Shown here: one piece after another, positions 51,971 through 60,495 of the stretch
How positions within the stretch are numbered: the first letter of the stretch is position 1
Layout: each line of letters starts with the position of its first letter
Assembly: GCA_002479485.1 (NCBI GenBank)
Contig: DLNM01000045.1
Coordinates: 88,930 to 152,929, forward strand
Direction of reading: 5' to 3'
From: Firmicutes bacterium UBA7510
Lineage (GTDB): Bacteria > Bacillota > Clostridia > Tissierellales > Sedimentibacteraceae
Length of the DNA: 64,000 nucleotides
Program-made: the position numbers and the translations under genes
The notes under the pieces: generated by a model
What the model was told of the DNA's origin: nothing
What the model saw: the letters and a program-made list of their open reading frames with translations, nothing else
The model's database searches: none

Positions 51971-52999
51971 ATGAAAAAAATCGTATCAATTTTATTATTA
52001 ACATGTATGATATTTACAATGGTTGCAGGTTGTACTAATAAGGATGGACAAACATCAGGAGAAAATTCAAATAAAGAATTAACTAAAGTTACAGTATCAG
52101 AATTTAGAGGAATAAACTGGTCATCAGTATATGCAGCAGATTTATTAGGTTACTTTGAAGAAGAAGGCTTAGACGTAGAATATGCAATATATAAAGATGG
52201 CCCAATAGCTTTCCAAGGAATGCATGCAGGAGATTCTGATTTTTGTTTACTATCAGCTGAACCAGTTATGCGTGCTTTTGATGAAGGAATGGAATCATAC
52301 TTTGTATTAACAAATACAAACAATAGAACCTATGCTTTTGCATCAAAACCTGAAATAAAAGATGTAAAAGATTTAAAAGGAAAAACAGTATTTGCAGGTA
52401 TGCCTGGCTCTGCTCCTTATTCATTTGTTTTATCAATATTAAGCGAAGCAGGTATGTCCGAAAATGATGTAAACTTTATAAATATGGAATATGGTGCTGC
52501 AATTGTTGCATTGGCTGAAGGTCAAGTAGATGGTATTTTCTTCGATATTTACAATAAAAAAACTTTACTAGAAGCAGTTCCAGGAGCTAATATTTTAGTT
52601 GACACAACTGATGCTGAAACTCATAAAAATCTATATAATACAGAGTTTTGTCAAACTACTATAATCACTAGTACTAAAAAGTTTGTGGATGAAAATCCAG
52701 AAGTTGTTCAAAAATTTGTAAATGCTAATGTAAAAGCATTAAAATGGATAAGTGAAAATAGCACTGCGGAAGTAGCTAAATTGTTAAGTCCTATGTTTGA
52801 GGGAATGACTGAACAAGAGCTTGCAGACAAGTTCGATGCTGTTAAATCATCATTTAGTGCAACTGGTGAAATAAATGAAGAAGGATACAAATCCGTTGAA
52901 GATTTTTGCTATGAGCAAGGACTTATAAAAGAAAGAATAGGTTTTGAAAATATCGTTGCTCCACAATTCGTAGAAAATGCATTAAAAAATAATAAATAG
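51971..52999 (+). CDS. NMT1/SsuA-type substrate-binding lipoprotein
   Basis: 342 residues. A lipoprotein signal with lipobox VAGC at residues ~18-21 (CMIFTMVAGCTNKDG). An NMT1/THI5-like binding fold follows: FRGINWSSVYAADLLGYFEEEGLDVEY, DLKGKTVFAGMPGSAPYSFV and GQVDGIFFDIYNKK. The family binds alkanesulfonates, taurine, nitrate, pyrimidine precursors or aromatic compounds, and the exact ligand cannot be told. AAGAAAGGATTACATTAAAA precedes the ATG. Confidence 0.9.
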   Translation: MKKIVSILLLTCMIFTMVAGCTNKDGQTSGENSNKELTKVTVSEFRGINWSSVYAADLLGYFEEEGLDVEYAIYKDGPIAFQGMHAGDSDFCLLSAEPVMRAFDEGMESYFVLTNTNNRTYAFASKPEIKDVKDLKGKTVFAGMPGSAPYSFVLSILSEAGMSENDVNFINMEYGAAIVALAEGQVDGIFFDIYNKKTLLEAVPGANILVDTTDAETHKNLYNTEFCQTTIITSTKKFVDENPEVVQKFVNANVKALKWISENSTAEVAKLLSPMFEGMTEQELADKFDAVKSSFSATGEINEEGYKSVEDFCYEQGLIKERIGFENIVAPQFVENALKNNK

Positions 53000-53012
53000 T
53001 AAGAGAAGAATT

Positions 53013-54116
53013 ATGTCATACATTAAATTTGAAAATATAAATAAGTACTATAACAATCAACATGTTTTAAAGGATCTTGATTTAACAATTGATAAGGGTA
53101 GCTTTGTAACACTTTTGGGACCGTCAGGTTGCGGAAAGAGTACACTTTTAAGATGCCTTGCTGGACTTGAAAGTATATCTACAGGAAAAATATTTTTAGA
53201 TGATGAGGACATTACACTTAAAAATCCTAGACAAAGAAATATAGGGATGATTTTTCAACAATATAGTCTTTTTCCCACAATGACAGTCTATCAAAATATT
53301 TCTTTTGGGTTAAGGATGAAAAAGCTGATAAATGATGATAGAATAGGCTCCGAGCCCATGCACAAAGGATTCATGCCCATCCATGAAAATAAGTGCATGG
53401 GTATGAAAATGAAAAAAGAAAGAGGAGAAACGATAGATAAACTTGTAAAAGAGGCATTAGCGTTGGTACAGCTAGAGGGAAGTGAGAAAAAATTTCCTTC
53501 TCAGCTGTCAGGTGGAGAACAGCAAAGAGTAGCTTTGGCTAGATGTATTGTAACTAAACCAAAGGTTTTGCTACTAGATGAACCCTTTAGTGCGATAGAT
53601 GCGAAGCTTAGAAAATCATTGCAGACTCGTATTAAGGAAATTCACAGAGAGTTAAATATGACATGTGTTTTTGTAACTCATGACCAAGAAGAGGCAATGA
53701 TTATGTCAGATGTAATTCATCTTATGCATAACGGTATTATAGAACAGTCAGGAAATCCTGCCCAAGTTTATTCAAATCCTAAAAATCCATATGTAGCAAG
53801 TTTTATCGGAAATTATAACATTATAGATAAAAAAGATTTAAGCAGAGTTTTTGGATATGAAGTATCATCAGAAAAAATTGCAATAAGACCTGAAATGATA
53901 GCCATTGAAAAAGAAGAAGTAGTTGATGTGTCAGAATTTATTTGCGCAAAAGGTGTAATAGTAGATAATATACTTCAAGGAAATATAATACGTTACTTTG
54001 TTGATATTAATGGGTTAAAAGTAAAAGTAGATCTTTTATTTAATAATTCTGAATTGTTTGAAAATAATCAAGAAATATATTTAAAAATTAATAAAAATAA
54101 TATTATTTTATTCTAG
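53013..54116 (+). CDS. ABC transporter ATPase with in-frame palindromic-repeat insertion
   Basis: 367 residues. Walker A LLGPSGCGKSTLLR, Q-loop MIFQQYSLFPTMTVYQNI, signature LSGGEQQRVALARC, Walker B VLLLDEPFSAIDAKLR and the H-loop FVTHDQEEA. A C-terminal TOBE-like domain covers ~270-367. Between FGLRMKKL and LVKEALALV, where relatives have a short linker, residues ~110-134 (RIGSEPMHKGFMPIHENKCM and beyond) are extra. They are encoded by a palindromic element also found at 45427. The insertion lies in the helical subdomain and keeps the frame. The gene starts 13 bases after the binding-protein stop. Confidence 0.92.
   Translation: MSYIKFENINKYYNNQHVLKDLDLTIDKGSFVTLLGPSGCGKSTLLRCLAGLESISTGKIFLDDEDITLKNPRQRNIGMIFQQYSLFPTMTVYQNISFGLRMKKLINDDRIGSEPMHKGFMPIHENKCMGMKMKKERGETIDKLVKEALALVQLEGSEKKFPSQLSGGEQQRVALARCIVTKPKVLLLDEPFSAIDAKLRKSLQTRIKEIHRELNMTCVFVTHDQEEAMIMSDVIHLMHNGIIEQSGNPAQVYSNPKNPYVASFIGNYNIIDKKDLSRVFGYEVSSEKIAIRPEMIAIEKEEVVDVSEFICAKGVIVDNILQGNIIRYFVDINGLKVKVDLLFNNSELFENNQEIYLKINKNNIILF
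53341..53404 (+). repeat. Palindromic repeat, in-frame copy inside the ABC ATPase gene
   Basis: GAATAGGC, five bases, GCCCATGCAC (53354-53363) pairing GTGCATGGGT (53393-53402), a 10-bp stem with one G-U. It shares blocks and spacing with 45427-45488. The arms encode Glu-Pro-Met-His and Cys-Met-Gly, giving a Met/His-rich peptide inserted in the protein. Confidence 0.75.
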
Positions 54117-54124
54117 CTTAAAGT

Positions 54125-54173
54125 AAATACGGATACTTTGTATTTTTAATTGTACAAAGTATCCGTATTTTTT
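54125..54173 (+). terminator. Strong terminator of the DUF169-ABC operon
   Basis: AATACGGATACTTTGTA pairs with TACAAAGTATCCGTATT, followed by TTTTTT. Confidence 0.95.
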
Positions 54174-54272
54174 ATACAATTTAAGAAAAAATGTAGAAAT
54201 TTGTAAATAAATAAGTTAAACTGAAAATAATGGGTATATATAATAATTAATATGCTTATATGGAGGTAATTT

Positions 54273-55514
54273 ATGAAAATATGCTTAAATGATATATTAT
54301 ATGCTTTCTCATACGCCCTTGACTGTGTAGAACATGACTTAGTAGGAGTTACTACTCAGCACTCAAAAAGAGTAGCATATATTTGCATGTTTTTAGGAAA
54401 AGGATTTGGTCTTAACGAATTGCAATTAAATGATCTTGTAGCCTGTTCTTTGTTGCATGATAATGCACTAACTGAGTACATACAGGAAGAACATATAAAT
54501 GGAGTAGATATAATTAAAGATAAAAATAAAATTGATATAGGTGCACACTGTGTTATAGGGGAAAATAATATTAAGGATTTTCCTTTTAACGAGAATGTTA
54601 GCGGAGCTATATTATACCATCATGAAAATTCTGATGGAAGTGGCCCTTTTGGCAAAACATGGCTTGATACACCGCTTTATGCACAATTAATACATATAGC
54701 TGATAAAGTCGATGCTGAATTTGATTTAAGTTTTTTAACAGAGAAAAAATACGAAGATATTTTAAGGTATTTGAATGAAAATATAAATACTCAGTTTTCA
54801 GAAAAATGTGTAAATATGTTCATTAAAAATATAACTTATGACGAAATATTTAAAATGCAAAATGTTAAAATTGAAATGCTATTGAAAGAAAAGCTATCCA
54901 TAGTTTACAAAGATTATTCTTCAGAACAAATAATAAGCTTTTCTAATTTATTTGCAAGTATAATAGACTATAAATCTGAATTTACTAAGAATCATTCAAT
55001 GGGAATAGCTAATAAAGCTGCTATAATGGCTAATTACTATGGATTTAATGAGGAAACAACAACAAAACTTTATTTTGCAGGTGCAGTGCATGATATAGGA
55101 AAACTAGTCATAGATAGGGATATACTAGAAAAACCTGATAAGCTTACAGAGGATGAATACGTGCATATAAAAAATCACGCCTACTATACATATGAAATAC
55201 TAAGAAAAATTAAGGGTATGGAAGATGTTACTTCATGGGCATCAATGCATCATGAAAAGCTTAATGGAAGTGGTTATCCTTTTGGGAAAAATGCAAGTAA
55301 TTTAGGCTTTAAAGAAAGGCTTATGTGTTGTTTAGACATTTATCAAGCTTTAACAGAGACAAGACCATACAAGGATGGTTTTTCACACGATAAATCAATT
55401 ATAATATTGTTAGAAATGGCAGAAAGAAATTTAGTGGACAAGCATATAGTTAGTGATATTGAATTAGTATTTTCTAACCAATTTAATAAAGCTATATATA
55501 ACTGGAAAATTTGA
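54273..55514 (+). CDS. Tandem HD-domain protein with C-terminal HD-GYP (cyclic dinucleotide phosphodiesterase-like)
   Basis: 413 residues. The N-terminal HD-like domain (~15-140) has HSKRVAYICMFLGKGF, LLHDNAL and HHENSDGSGPFG. The C-terminal HD-GYP (~230-400) has HSMGIANKAAIMA, GAVHDIGKL, HHEKLNGSGYP and DIYQALTETRPYK. The GYP motif and metal-binding HD are intact in the C-domain. The N-domain keeps HD and a variant GxGP. No receiver or membrane domain. It probably hydrolyses c-di-GMP and could oppose the GGDEF protein at 61036. TGGAGGTAATTT precedes the ATG. Monocistronic. Confidence 0.88.
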   Translation: MKICLNDILYAFSYALDCVEHDLVGVTTQHSKRVAYICMFLGKGFGLNELQLNDLVACSLLHDNALTEYIQEEHINGVDIIKDKNKIDIGAHCVIGENNIKDFPFNENVSGAILYHHENSDGSGPFGKTWLDTPLYAQLIHIADKVDAEFDLSFLTEKKYEDILRYLNENINTQFSEKCVNMFIKNITYDEIFKMQNVKIEMLLKEKLSIVYKDYSSEQIISFSNLFASIIDYKSEFTKNHSMGIANKAAIMANYYGFNEETTTKLYFAGAVHDIGKLVIDRDILEKPDKLTEDEYVHIKNHAYYTYEILRKIKGMEDVTSWASMHHEKLNGSGYPFGKNASNLGFKERLMCCLDIYQALTETRPYKDGFSHDKSIIILLEMAERNLVDKHIVSDIELVFSNQFNKAIYNWKI

Positions 55515-55620
55515 CAAAATTAAAGTATGGTGTTATGATGAGTATGTGGATATTGTATATTAAGCAAGGGAGGGAAGTTGATGTCCGCTTATATCTTTAA
55601 CTAAAATAACTAAATGGTTA

Positions 55621-55680
55621 CATCTTAAAAGTGAATTTAAGCTTAAATGCTTAGTATTTTTTGTGGTTCATTTTAAGATG
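55621..55680 (+). repeat. Long inverted repeat in the bpsA upstream region
   Basis: CATCTTAAAA(G)TGAA pairs with TTCATTTTAAGATG, 14 bp with one bulged G, around a 31-base loop that itself contains AAGCTTAAATGCTT-like pairing. Unknown role. Confidence 0.5.
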
Positions 55681-55840
55681 AAGTTATAGGCATGGATATC
55701 ATTGACTGTTTATATACAGTGAAACTTAAAAAAACCGCATATTTGGATTATTCAAAATAGACTAACATAGATTTGTATAGTTATTATTGTTGTATATTAC
55801 AATTCTATTAGTGTGGTTCTCAAATAGTTAAGTATATTAT

Positions 55841-55878
55841 AGGGTTATGGTGACTTCGTGTTGCTATACCCTTTTTTT
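55841..55878 (+). terminator. Terminator-like hairpin upstream of bpsA
   Basis: AGGGT...ATACCCT around GGTGACTTCGTGTTGC, followed by TTTTTTT. It ends about 105 bases before bpsA, so it may end a small RNA or attenuate the operon. Confidence 0.6.
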
Positions 55879-55984
55879 GTCCATGTTTTTATTTGCTTTT
55901 ATATTTTATATAAATATAATAACCATTCTTGTGCTATGAACTATGAAAGGAATTAATATTTAGGAATATGGAGGAAAATAAATC

Positions 55985-56953
55985 ATGTTTAAATATATAG
56001 AAGAAATTTGTAAGAATGTACAACTTGAAGAAGGAGAAAAAACTATAGAAAATATTCTAATTACAGTATATTTGAAAGAAGGAGTATCCACAAAAGAAAT
56101 AGCTAGAAGAAATTTGCTACCAATTCCAGTTGTAGCAGCTATAAAAAAAGAATTGATCAAAAGAGATTTAGTTATACAAGATTGTGGAACTCGTCTTACG
56201 GATAAAGGACGACATTATATAGAAAATCAAATAGGATTTAATGTAAGAGATAAAGACTTGTATATGAAATTGTATTTAGACCCTTGGAAAGAGCATGAAG
56301 AAATAATGCAAATTCAAAGTGAATTAGCCGAAATATTTGATAATAGACCAAGAGTAGATGTTACAATCGATCAATCAAAATCAAGTGTTGAAACTTCACT
56401 AAAAAGAGCAATTCTTTGTCTCAAAAATCATAATCTAGTAGGTAAAAAAATCTTATGTTTAGGCGATGACGATTTAGTGAGCATATCTTTAGGGTTTTTA
56501 CTGAAAAAGTTATTAAAAGGTAGTAATGATTACAGCACAGAAATTACTGTAGTAGACATTGATAAAAGATTTTTACGGTATATAAATGATATTGCGATTG
56601 AGAAGAAGCTTCCAATCAAGTGTATATATGCGGATCTAAGAATGCCGTTGCCATGCGATTTAAAGAATCAGTATGATTGTGTTTTCACAGACCCTCCTTA
56701 TACTATTGAAGGAATGGATTTGTTTCTTTCTAGAGGAATAGAGAGTTTGAAGAATAAAATAGGGATAGATATATATTTCTCTTATGCACACAAGTCTTCA
56801 GATTTTCAGCTGAATATGCAAAGACATTTTCTAAGGATGGGACTTTCAATTTCGCAGGTAATGCTCCAATTTAATAGTTATGAAGGAGCAAGTATTATTG
56901 GAAATACTGGGCAGATGATAATTCTCAAAACCACTGAAAAAACGAAATCATGA
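55985..56953 (+). CDS. bpsA: Branched-chain polyamine synthase (N4-bis(aminopropyl)spermidine synthase)
   Basis: 322 residues. An N-terminal winged-helix-like region (ENILITVYLKEGVSTKEIARR...LTDKGRHYIENQIGF) and a Rossmann-type aminopropyltransferase domain. The BpsA active-site motif CLGDDDLVSISLG is near residue 160, VDIDKRFLRYI near 195 and the acidic TDPPYT near 235. BpsA adds two aminopropyl groups from decarboxylated SAM to N4 of spermidine and is best known from thermophiles. The speD gene downstream supplies decarboxylated SAM. GGAGGAAAATAAATC precedes the ATG. A zinc-ribbon frame follows in the +1 phase. Confidence 0.9.
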   Translation: MFKYIEEICKNVQLEEGEKTIENILITVYLKEGVSTKEIARRNLLPIPVVAAIKKELIKRDLVIQDCGTRLTDKGRHYIENQIGFNVRDKDLYMKLYLDPWKEHEEIMQIQSELAEIFDNRPRVDVTIDQSKSSVETSLKRAILCLKNHNLVGKKILCLGDDDLVSISLGFLLKKLLKGSNDYSTEITVVDIDKRFLRYINDIAIEKKLPIKCIYADLRMPLPCDLKNQYDCVFTDPPYTIEGMDLFLSRGIESLKNKIGIDIYFSYAHKSSDFQLNMQRHFLRMGLSISQVMLQFNSYEGASIIGNTGQMIILKTTEKTKS

Positions 56954-56972
56954 TGCTTCGTATAAAGGAAAT

Positions 56973-57152
56973 TTGTATACTGGAGAAATTAAAAAGACGA
57001 TAAGATTTTATGAATGTAAAAAATGTGGCGAAATAATAAAAGTTGGTAACAAAGAAAAATTTATTCATATAGAAGAATTAAAAGATCATGGGTGCTGCAA
57101 ATGTGGCGATAATATATTTGAATTAACTCAGAAAATAAATGTTAATGCTTAG
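56973..57152 (+). CDS. Zinc-ribbon reading frame after bpsA (small protein or out-of-frame C-terminal domain)
   Basis: 59 codons from TTG 56973 to TAG 57152. The product reads YTGEIKKTIRFYECKKCGEI, then about 20 residues, then HGCCKCGDNIFEL. Two CxxC knuckles (CKKC and CCKC) make a zinc ribbon. The same frame is open back to 56922, overlapping the end of bpsA, and the upstream part (KKRNHDASYKG) reads like real protein. It may therefore be a separate TTG-started gene, or the natural C-terminus of BpsA displaced by a +1 shift near the A run at 56937. AAAGGA is only three bases before the TTG, a poor spacing. Confidence 0.6.
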   Translation: MYTGEIKKTIRFYECKKCGEIIKVGNKEKFIHIEELKDHGCCKCGDNIFELTQKINVNA

Positions 57153-57194
57153 ATTTTTACTTTAGATATGATAAAAAGCAATTAGGAGGACATA

Positions 57195-57563
57195 ATGAAA
57201 TTTGAATATTTAGGTCGACATATTCTTGTAGAATACTATGATTGCGATAAAGATATTTTAAAAGATTGTTGTCAGGTTGAAAATTTAATGATTCAAGCTG
57301 CTAAACAAGCAAAGGCTACAATTGTGGATAGAGTTTTTCATCAATTTAATCCTTATGGGGTGTCAGGTGCTGTGGTTATAGCAGAATCGCATTTGACAAT
57401 TCATACATGGCCAGAATATGGATATGCAGCAGTGGATTTATTTACATGTGGAGATACAATTAACCCTTGGATAGCTTTTGAATACTTGGAAAGGGAGTTA
57501 TACGCTTCACGGTCAGATTCCGTTGAAATGGGACGTGGAATGTCAGATAAAATTAGACGATAA
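57195..57563 (+). CDS. speD: S-adenosylmethionine decarboxylase proenzyme
   Basis: 122 residues, the bacterial class 1B length. The autocleavage site is at AESHLTIHTWPEYGYAAVD, with Ser65 becoming the pyruvoyl group, and catalytic residues His and Cys follow (TIHTWPE, LFTCG). The start is typical (FEYLGRHILVEYYDCD). It produces decarboxylated SAM, the aminopropyl donor for BpsA in the same operon. TTAGGAGGACATA precedes the ATG. Confidence 0.96.
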   Translation: MKFEYLGRHILVEYYDCDKDILKDCCQVENLMIQAAKQAKATIVDRVFHQFNPYGVSGAVVIAESHLTIHTWPEYGYAAVDLFTCGDTINPWIAFEYLERELYASRSDSVEMGRGMSDKIRR

Positions 57564-57596
57564 ATTAAAAATTAATAATAGAAAAGGAGTAGTAAA

Positions 57597-58040
57597 ATGA
57601 TAAAACAATTAGAAGATGACGAAATAGAAAGAGTAATGAATATATGGTTGACAACTAATATTAATGCACATAATTTTATTCAAGAAGAGTACTGGGTTAG
57701 GAATTATGATTTGGTGAAAAATGAATATATTCCTAATTCTAAAACCTTTGTTTATAAAGAGGATGATATAATTAAGGCGTTTATTAGCATTTTAGAGGAT
57801 TCGTTTATTGGCGCATTATTTGTTTTAAAAGAATATCAAGGGCAAGGCATAGGAAAAAAACTAATAAACTATTGTAAAAAAATATATTCAAATTTAGAAC
57901 TAGCTGTCTACGTTCAAAATACAGCTTCAGTCAATTTTTATAAACATTGTGGGTTTGAGGTGAAAAAAGAACAGAATGTTGAAGATACAGGTTTTAGTGA
58001 ATATATAATGGAATGGGTAAAAAAGAAATATTATATTTAA
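57597..58040 (+). CDS. GNAT-family N-acetyltransferase
   Basis: 147 residues. The acetyl-CoA-binding motif A is FVLKEYQGQGIGKKLINYCK (Q/RxxGxG/A), and motif B is AVYVQNTASVNFYKHCGF. It resembles the YjaB-like branch (MIKQLEDDEIERVMNIWLTTNI). It lies 33 bases after speD, so acetylation of polyamines is conceivable, but the acceptor cannot be assigned. AAAGGAGTAGTAAA precedes the ATG. Confidence 0.88.
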   Translation: MIKQLEDDEIERVMNIWLTTNINAHNFIQEEYWVRNYDLVKNEYIPNSKTFVYKEDDIIKAFISILEDSFIGALFVLKEYQGQGIGKKLINYCKKIYSNLELAVYVQNTASVNFYKHCGFEVKKEQNVEDTGFSEYIMEWVKKKYYI

Positions 58041-58145
58041 AACTAATATATTTACAAAATTTAAACAACATATATAATAAATAATAAAGGTGGCATATAA
58101 AAAATGTCCCTTTACTTATTATATAGTTGTTTACGGAGAGTTAAA

Positions 58146-60404
58146 ATGTCCAATATTGAATATATAAATATAATAAATTCTAATGAAAATAATCTAAAAA
58201 ATGTTTCAGTAAAGATACCTAAAAAGAAAATCACCGTGTTTACTGGAGTTTCAGGTTCGGGAAAATCCTCCTTGTGTTTAGATACAATAGCAGCTGAATC
58301 AAGAAGAGAGCTAAATGAGACATTCCCAAGCTTTGTTCAACAGTATTTACCAAAATATGGTAGACCAAATGTTGAAAGAATAGAAAACTTACCAGTAACT
58401 ATAGTTATTGATCAAAAAAAACCAAGCTCTAATTCACGCTCTACTGTTGGTACATATACAGATATATATCCATTGTTAAGACTACTTTTTTCTAGAGTTG
58501 GAGAACCATTTATAGGTTATTCCGACAGCTTTTCATTTAACCATCCTCAAGGAAAATGTGAAAGATGTGATGGTTTAGGTATAGTAAATGATTTAGATAT
58601 ACATAAGCTAGTTGATTTTGATAAATGTCTAAATGATGAGGGTGTTATAAACTATCCGGCTTTTACAACAGGTGCGTGGAGATGGAAAAGATATGCTTAC
58701 AGTGGGCTATTTAATCTTGATAAAAATATAAGAGATTATACTAAGGAGGAATTAGATTTATTCTTATATTCTCCTCAAATTAAACTTAAAAATCCACCGT
58801 CAAACTGGCCTAAAACAGCTAAGTTTGAGGGTATTTATCCTCGTATGTATAGAAGCATTATTAACTCAAAAGAAGGAAAACTTCATGAGAAAATATTAAA
58901 TAATATGATAACAACTTCAATTTGCCCTAGCTGTAATGGCTCAAGGATAAATGATCGAGTTAGAAGCTGTAAAATAGGTGGTAAAAACCTAGCTGATGTT
59001 GCTGATATGCCTATACCAGAGGCTATAGAATTTATAAGAGGAATAAATAAACCATTAGCTGTAGATTTAAAAAGAGAACTGCTTAGAAGACTTGAAGCTC
59101 TTGTTGAGATAGGATTGAGTTATCTTTCTCTAAGCAGAGGTACTAATACATTATCAGGTGGTGAGGCTCAAAGAATTAAAATAGCTAAGTATATAAATTC
59201 TGCTTTAACCGACATGGTATATGTATTAGATGAGCCAAGTGTTGGATTACATCCACAGGATATAAATTTATTAAAAAATTCATTAATTAAGCTTAGAAAT
59301 CATGGAAATACTATCTTAATTGTAGAGCACCATAGAGAAATTATAAAATTAGCTGATTATATTGTTGATATGGGACCGGGTGCTGGTGCTCATGGTGGAG
59401 AAATTGTTTTTACTGGTAATTATGATGAACTTGTAAAATCAGACACCTTGACAGGTAAACTTTTGAATGACAAATTGCCTTTAAAAGAAAAAGTAAGAAC
59501 TATAAGGGATTGGGTTAGTATAAAAAATGCTAAATTGCATAATTTAAAAAACTTAGATATTAATTTACCTTTAGGAGTGCTAACCGTTATAGCCGGGGTT
59601 GCAGGTTCAGGCAAGAGTTCGTTGATGGAATGTTTTTTACAGGCATGTAAAGACGATGTCATTTATATTCAACAAAAGGATATTGGTATAAATCTTCGTT
59701 CCACTCCAGCGACATACCTTGGCATATCTGATGAAATTAGGGATATTTTCTCAAAAGAAAATAAGGCAGATAAGTCATTGTTTAGCTTTAACTCAACAGG
59801 TGCATGTCCTGAATGCAAAGGTAAAGGTATAATAATATCTGAAATGGCATTTATGGAATCAATTGAAACAGTTTGCGATTTATGCAATGGTAATAGATAC
59901 TCAAAAGAGGCACTTAAATACAATTATAATGGGAAGAATATAGCTGAAGTTATGAATTTTACAGTAGAAGAAGCCATTAATTTTTTTGAAGGTGAAGGAT
60001 TTTGTTCAAAACTTAAATCGTTAGAAAGAGTTGGACTTTCATACCTTCATTTAAATCAATCATTATCTACATTATCTGGAGGAGAACTTCAAAGAATAAA
60101 GCTAGCAACTTATTTAAATAAAAAGGGAGAAATATTCATCATAGATGAGCCAACAGATGGTTTACACCTAGATGATATAAAAAAACTTATGATTTTATTT
60201 AATCAAATGGTTGACAATGGCAATAGTCTTTTTTTGGTTGAGCATAGTATTGATGTTATAAAAAATGCTGATTATGTTGTTGAACTTGGTAAAGGTGGAG
60301 GAATTTTAGGTGGTCGTGTATTGTTTACAGGTACACCTAAAGAAATACTAAATTCTGATAATTCTATTACAAGACCTTATATAATAGATAGTTTAAACAT
60401 ATAA
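58146..60404 (+). CDS. Short UvrA-like ATPase (UvrA paralogue)
   Basis: 752 residues from the ATG at 58146 (CGGAGAG before it). The ATG at 58104 would precede the ribosome site. Two ABC units: Walker A FTGVSGSGKSSL and VIAGVAGSGKSSL, signatures LSGGEAQRIKIAK and LSGGELQRIKLAT, and Walker B VYVLDEPSVGLHP and IFIIDEPTDGLHL. Zinc knuckles CERCDGLG and CPECKGKG...CDLCNG. It is about 190 residues shorter than housekeeping UvrA (about 940) and lacks most of the UvrB-binding insertion. It belongs to the UvrA2-like group linked to drug tolerance. It may act without UvrBC. Confidence 0.88.
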   Translation: MSNIEYINIINSNENNLKNVSVKIPKKKITVFTGVSGSGKSSLCLDTIAAESRRELNETFPSFVQQYLPKYGRPNVERIENLPVTIVIDQKKPSSNSRSTVGTYTDIYPLLRLLFSRVGEPFIGYSDSFSFNHPQGKCERCDGLGIVNDLDIHKLVDFDKCLNDEGVINYPAFTTGAWRWKRYAYSGLFNLDKNIRDYTKEELDLFLYSPQIKLKNPPSNWPKTAKFEGIYPRMYRSIINSKEGKLHEKILNNMITTSICPSCNGSRINDRVRSCKIGGKNLADVADMPIPEAIEFIRGINKPLAVDLKRELLRRLEALVEIGLSYLSLSRGTNTLSGGEAQRIKIAKYINSALTDMVYVLDEPSVGLHPQDINLLKNSLIKLRNHGNTILIVEHHREIIKLADYIVDMGPGAGAHGGEIVFTGNYDELVKSDTLTGKLLNDKLPLKEKVRTIRDWVSIKNAKLHNLKNLDINLPLGVLTVIAGVAGSGKSSLMECFLQACKDDVIYIQQKDIGINLRSTPATYLGISDEIRDIFSKENKADKSLFSFNSTGACPECKGKGIIISEMAFMESIETVCDLCNGNRYSKEALKYNYNGKNIAEVMNFTVEEAINFFEGEGFCSKLKSLERVGLSYLHLNQSLSTLSGGELQRIKLATYLNKKGEIFIIDEPTDGLHLDDIKKLMILFNQMVDNGNSLFLVEHSIDVIKNADYVVELGKGGGILGGRVLFTGTPKEILNSDNSITRPYIIDSLNI

Positions 60405-60406
60405 AT

Positions 60407-60442
60407 GAAAGAGATTCTTTTATCTAATTAAAAGAATCTCTT
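60407..60442 (+). terminator. Terminator of the uvrA-like gene
   Basis: AAAGAGATTCTTTT...AAAAGAATCTCTTT. Confidence 0.85.
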
Positions 60443-60495
60443 TCTGGTTTCTAACTTATTTTGCTAATTTAGTTGAGTGGCATTTAAAAAATAAT

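Larger units (their letters stand above)
55515..55984. other. 470-base non-coding region upstream of bpsA
   Basis: No supported gene. It contains GGGAGGGAAGTTGATG near 55568 that leads only to a very short frame, the long hairpin at 55621-55680 and a terminator-like hairpin at 55841-55878. The region may encode a small RNA or a bpsA leader. Confidence 0.45.
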
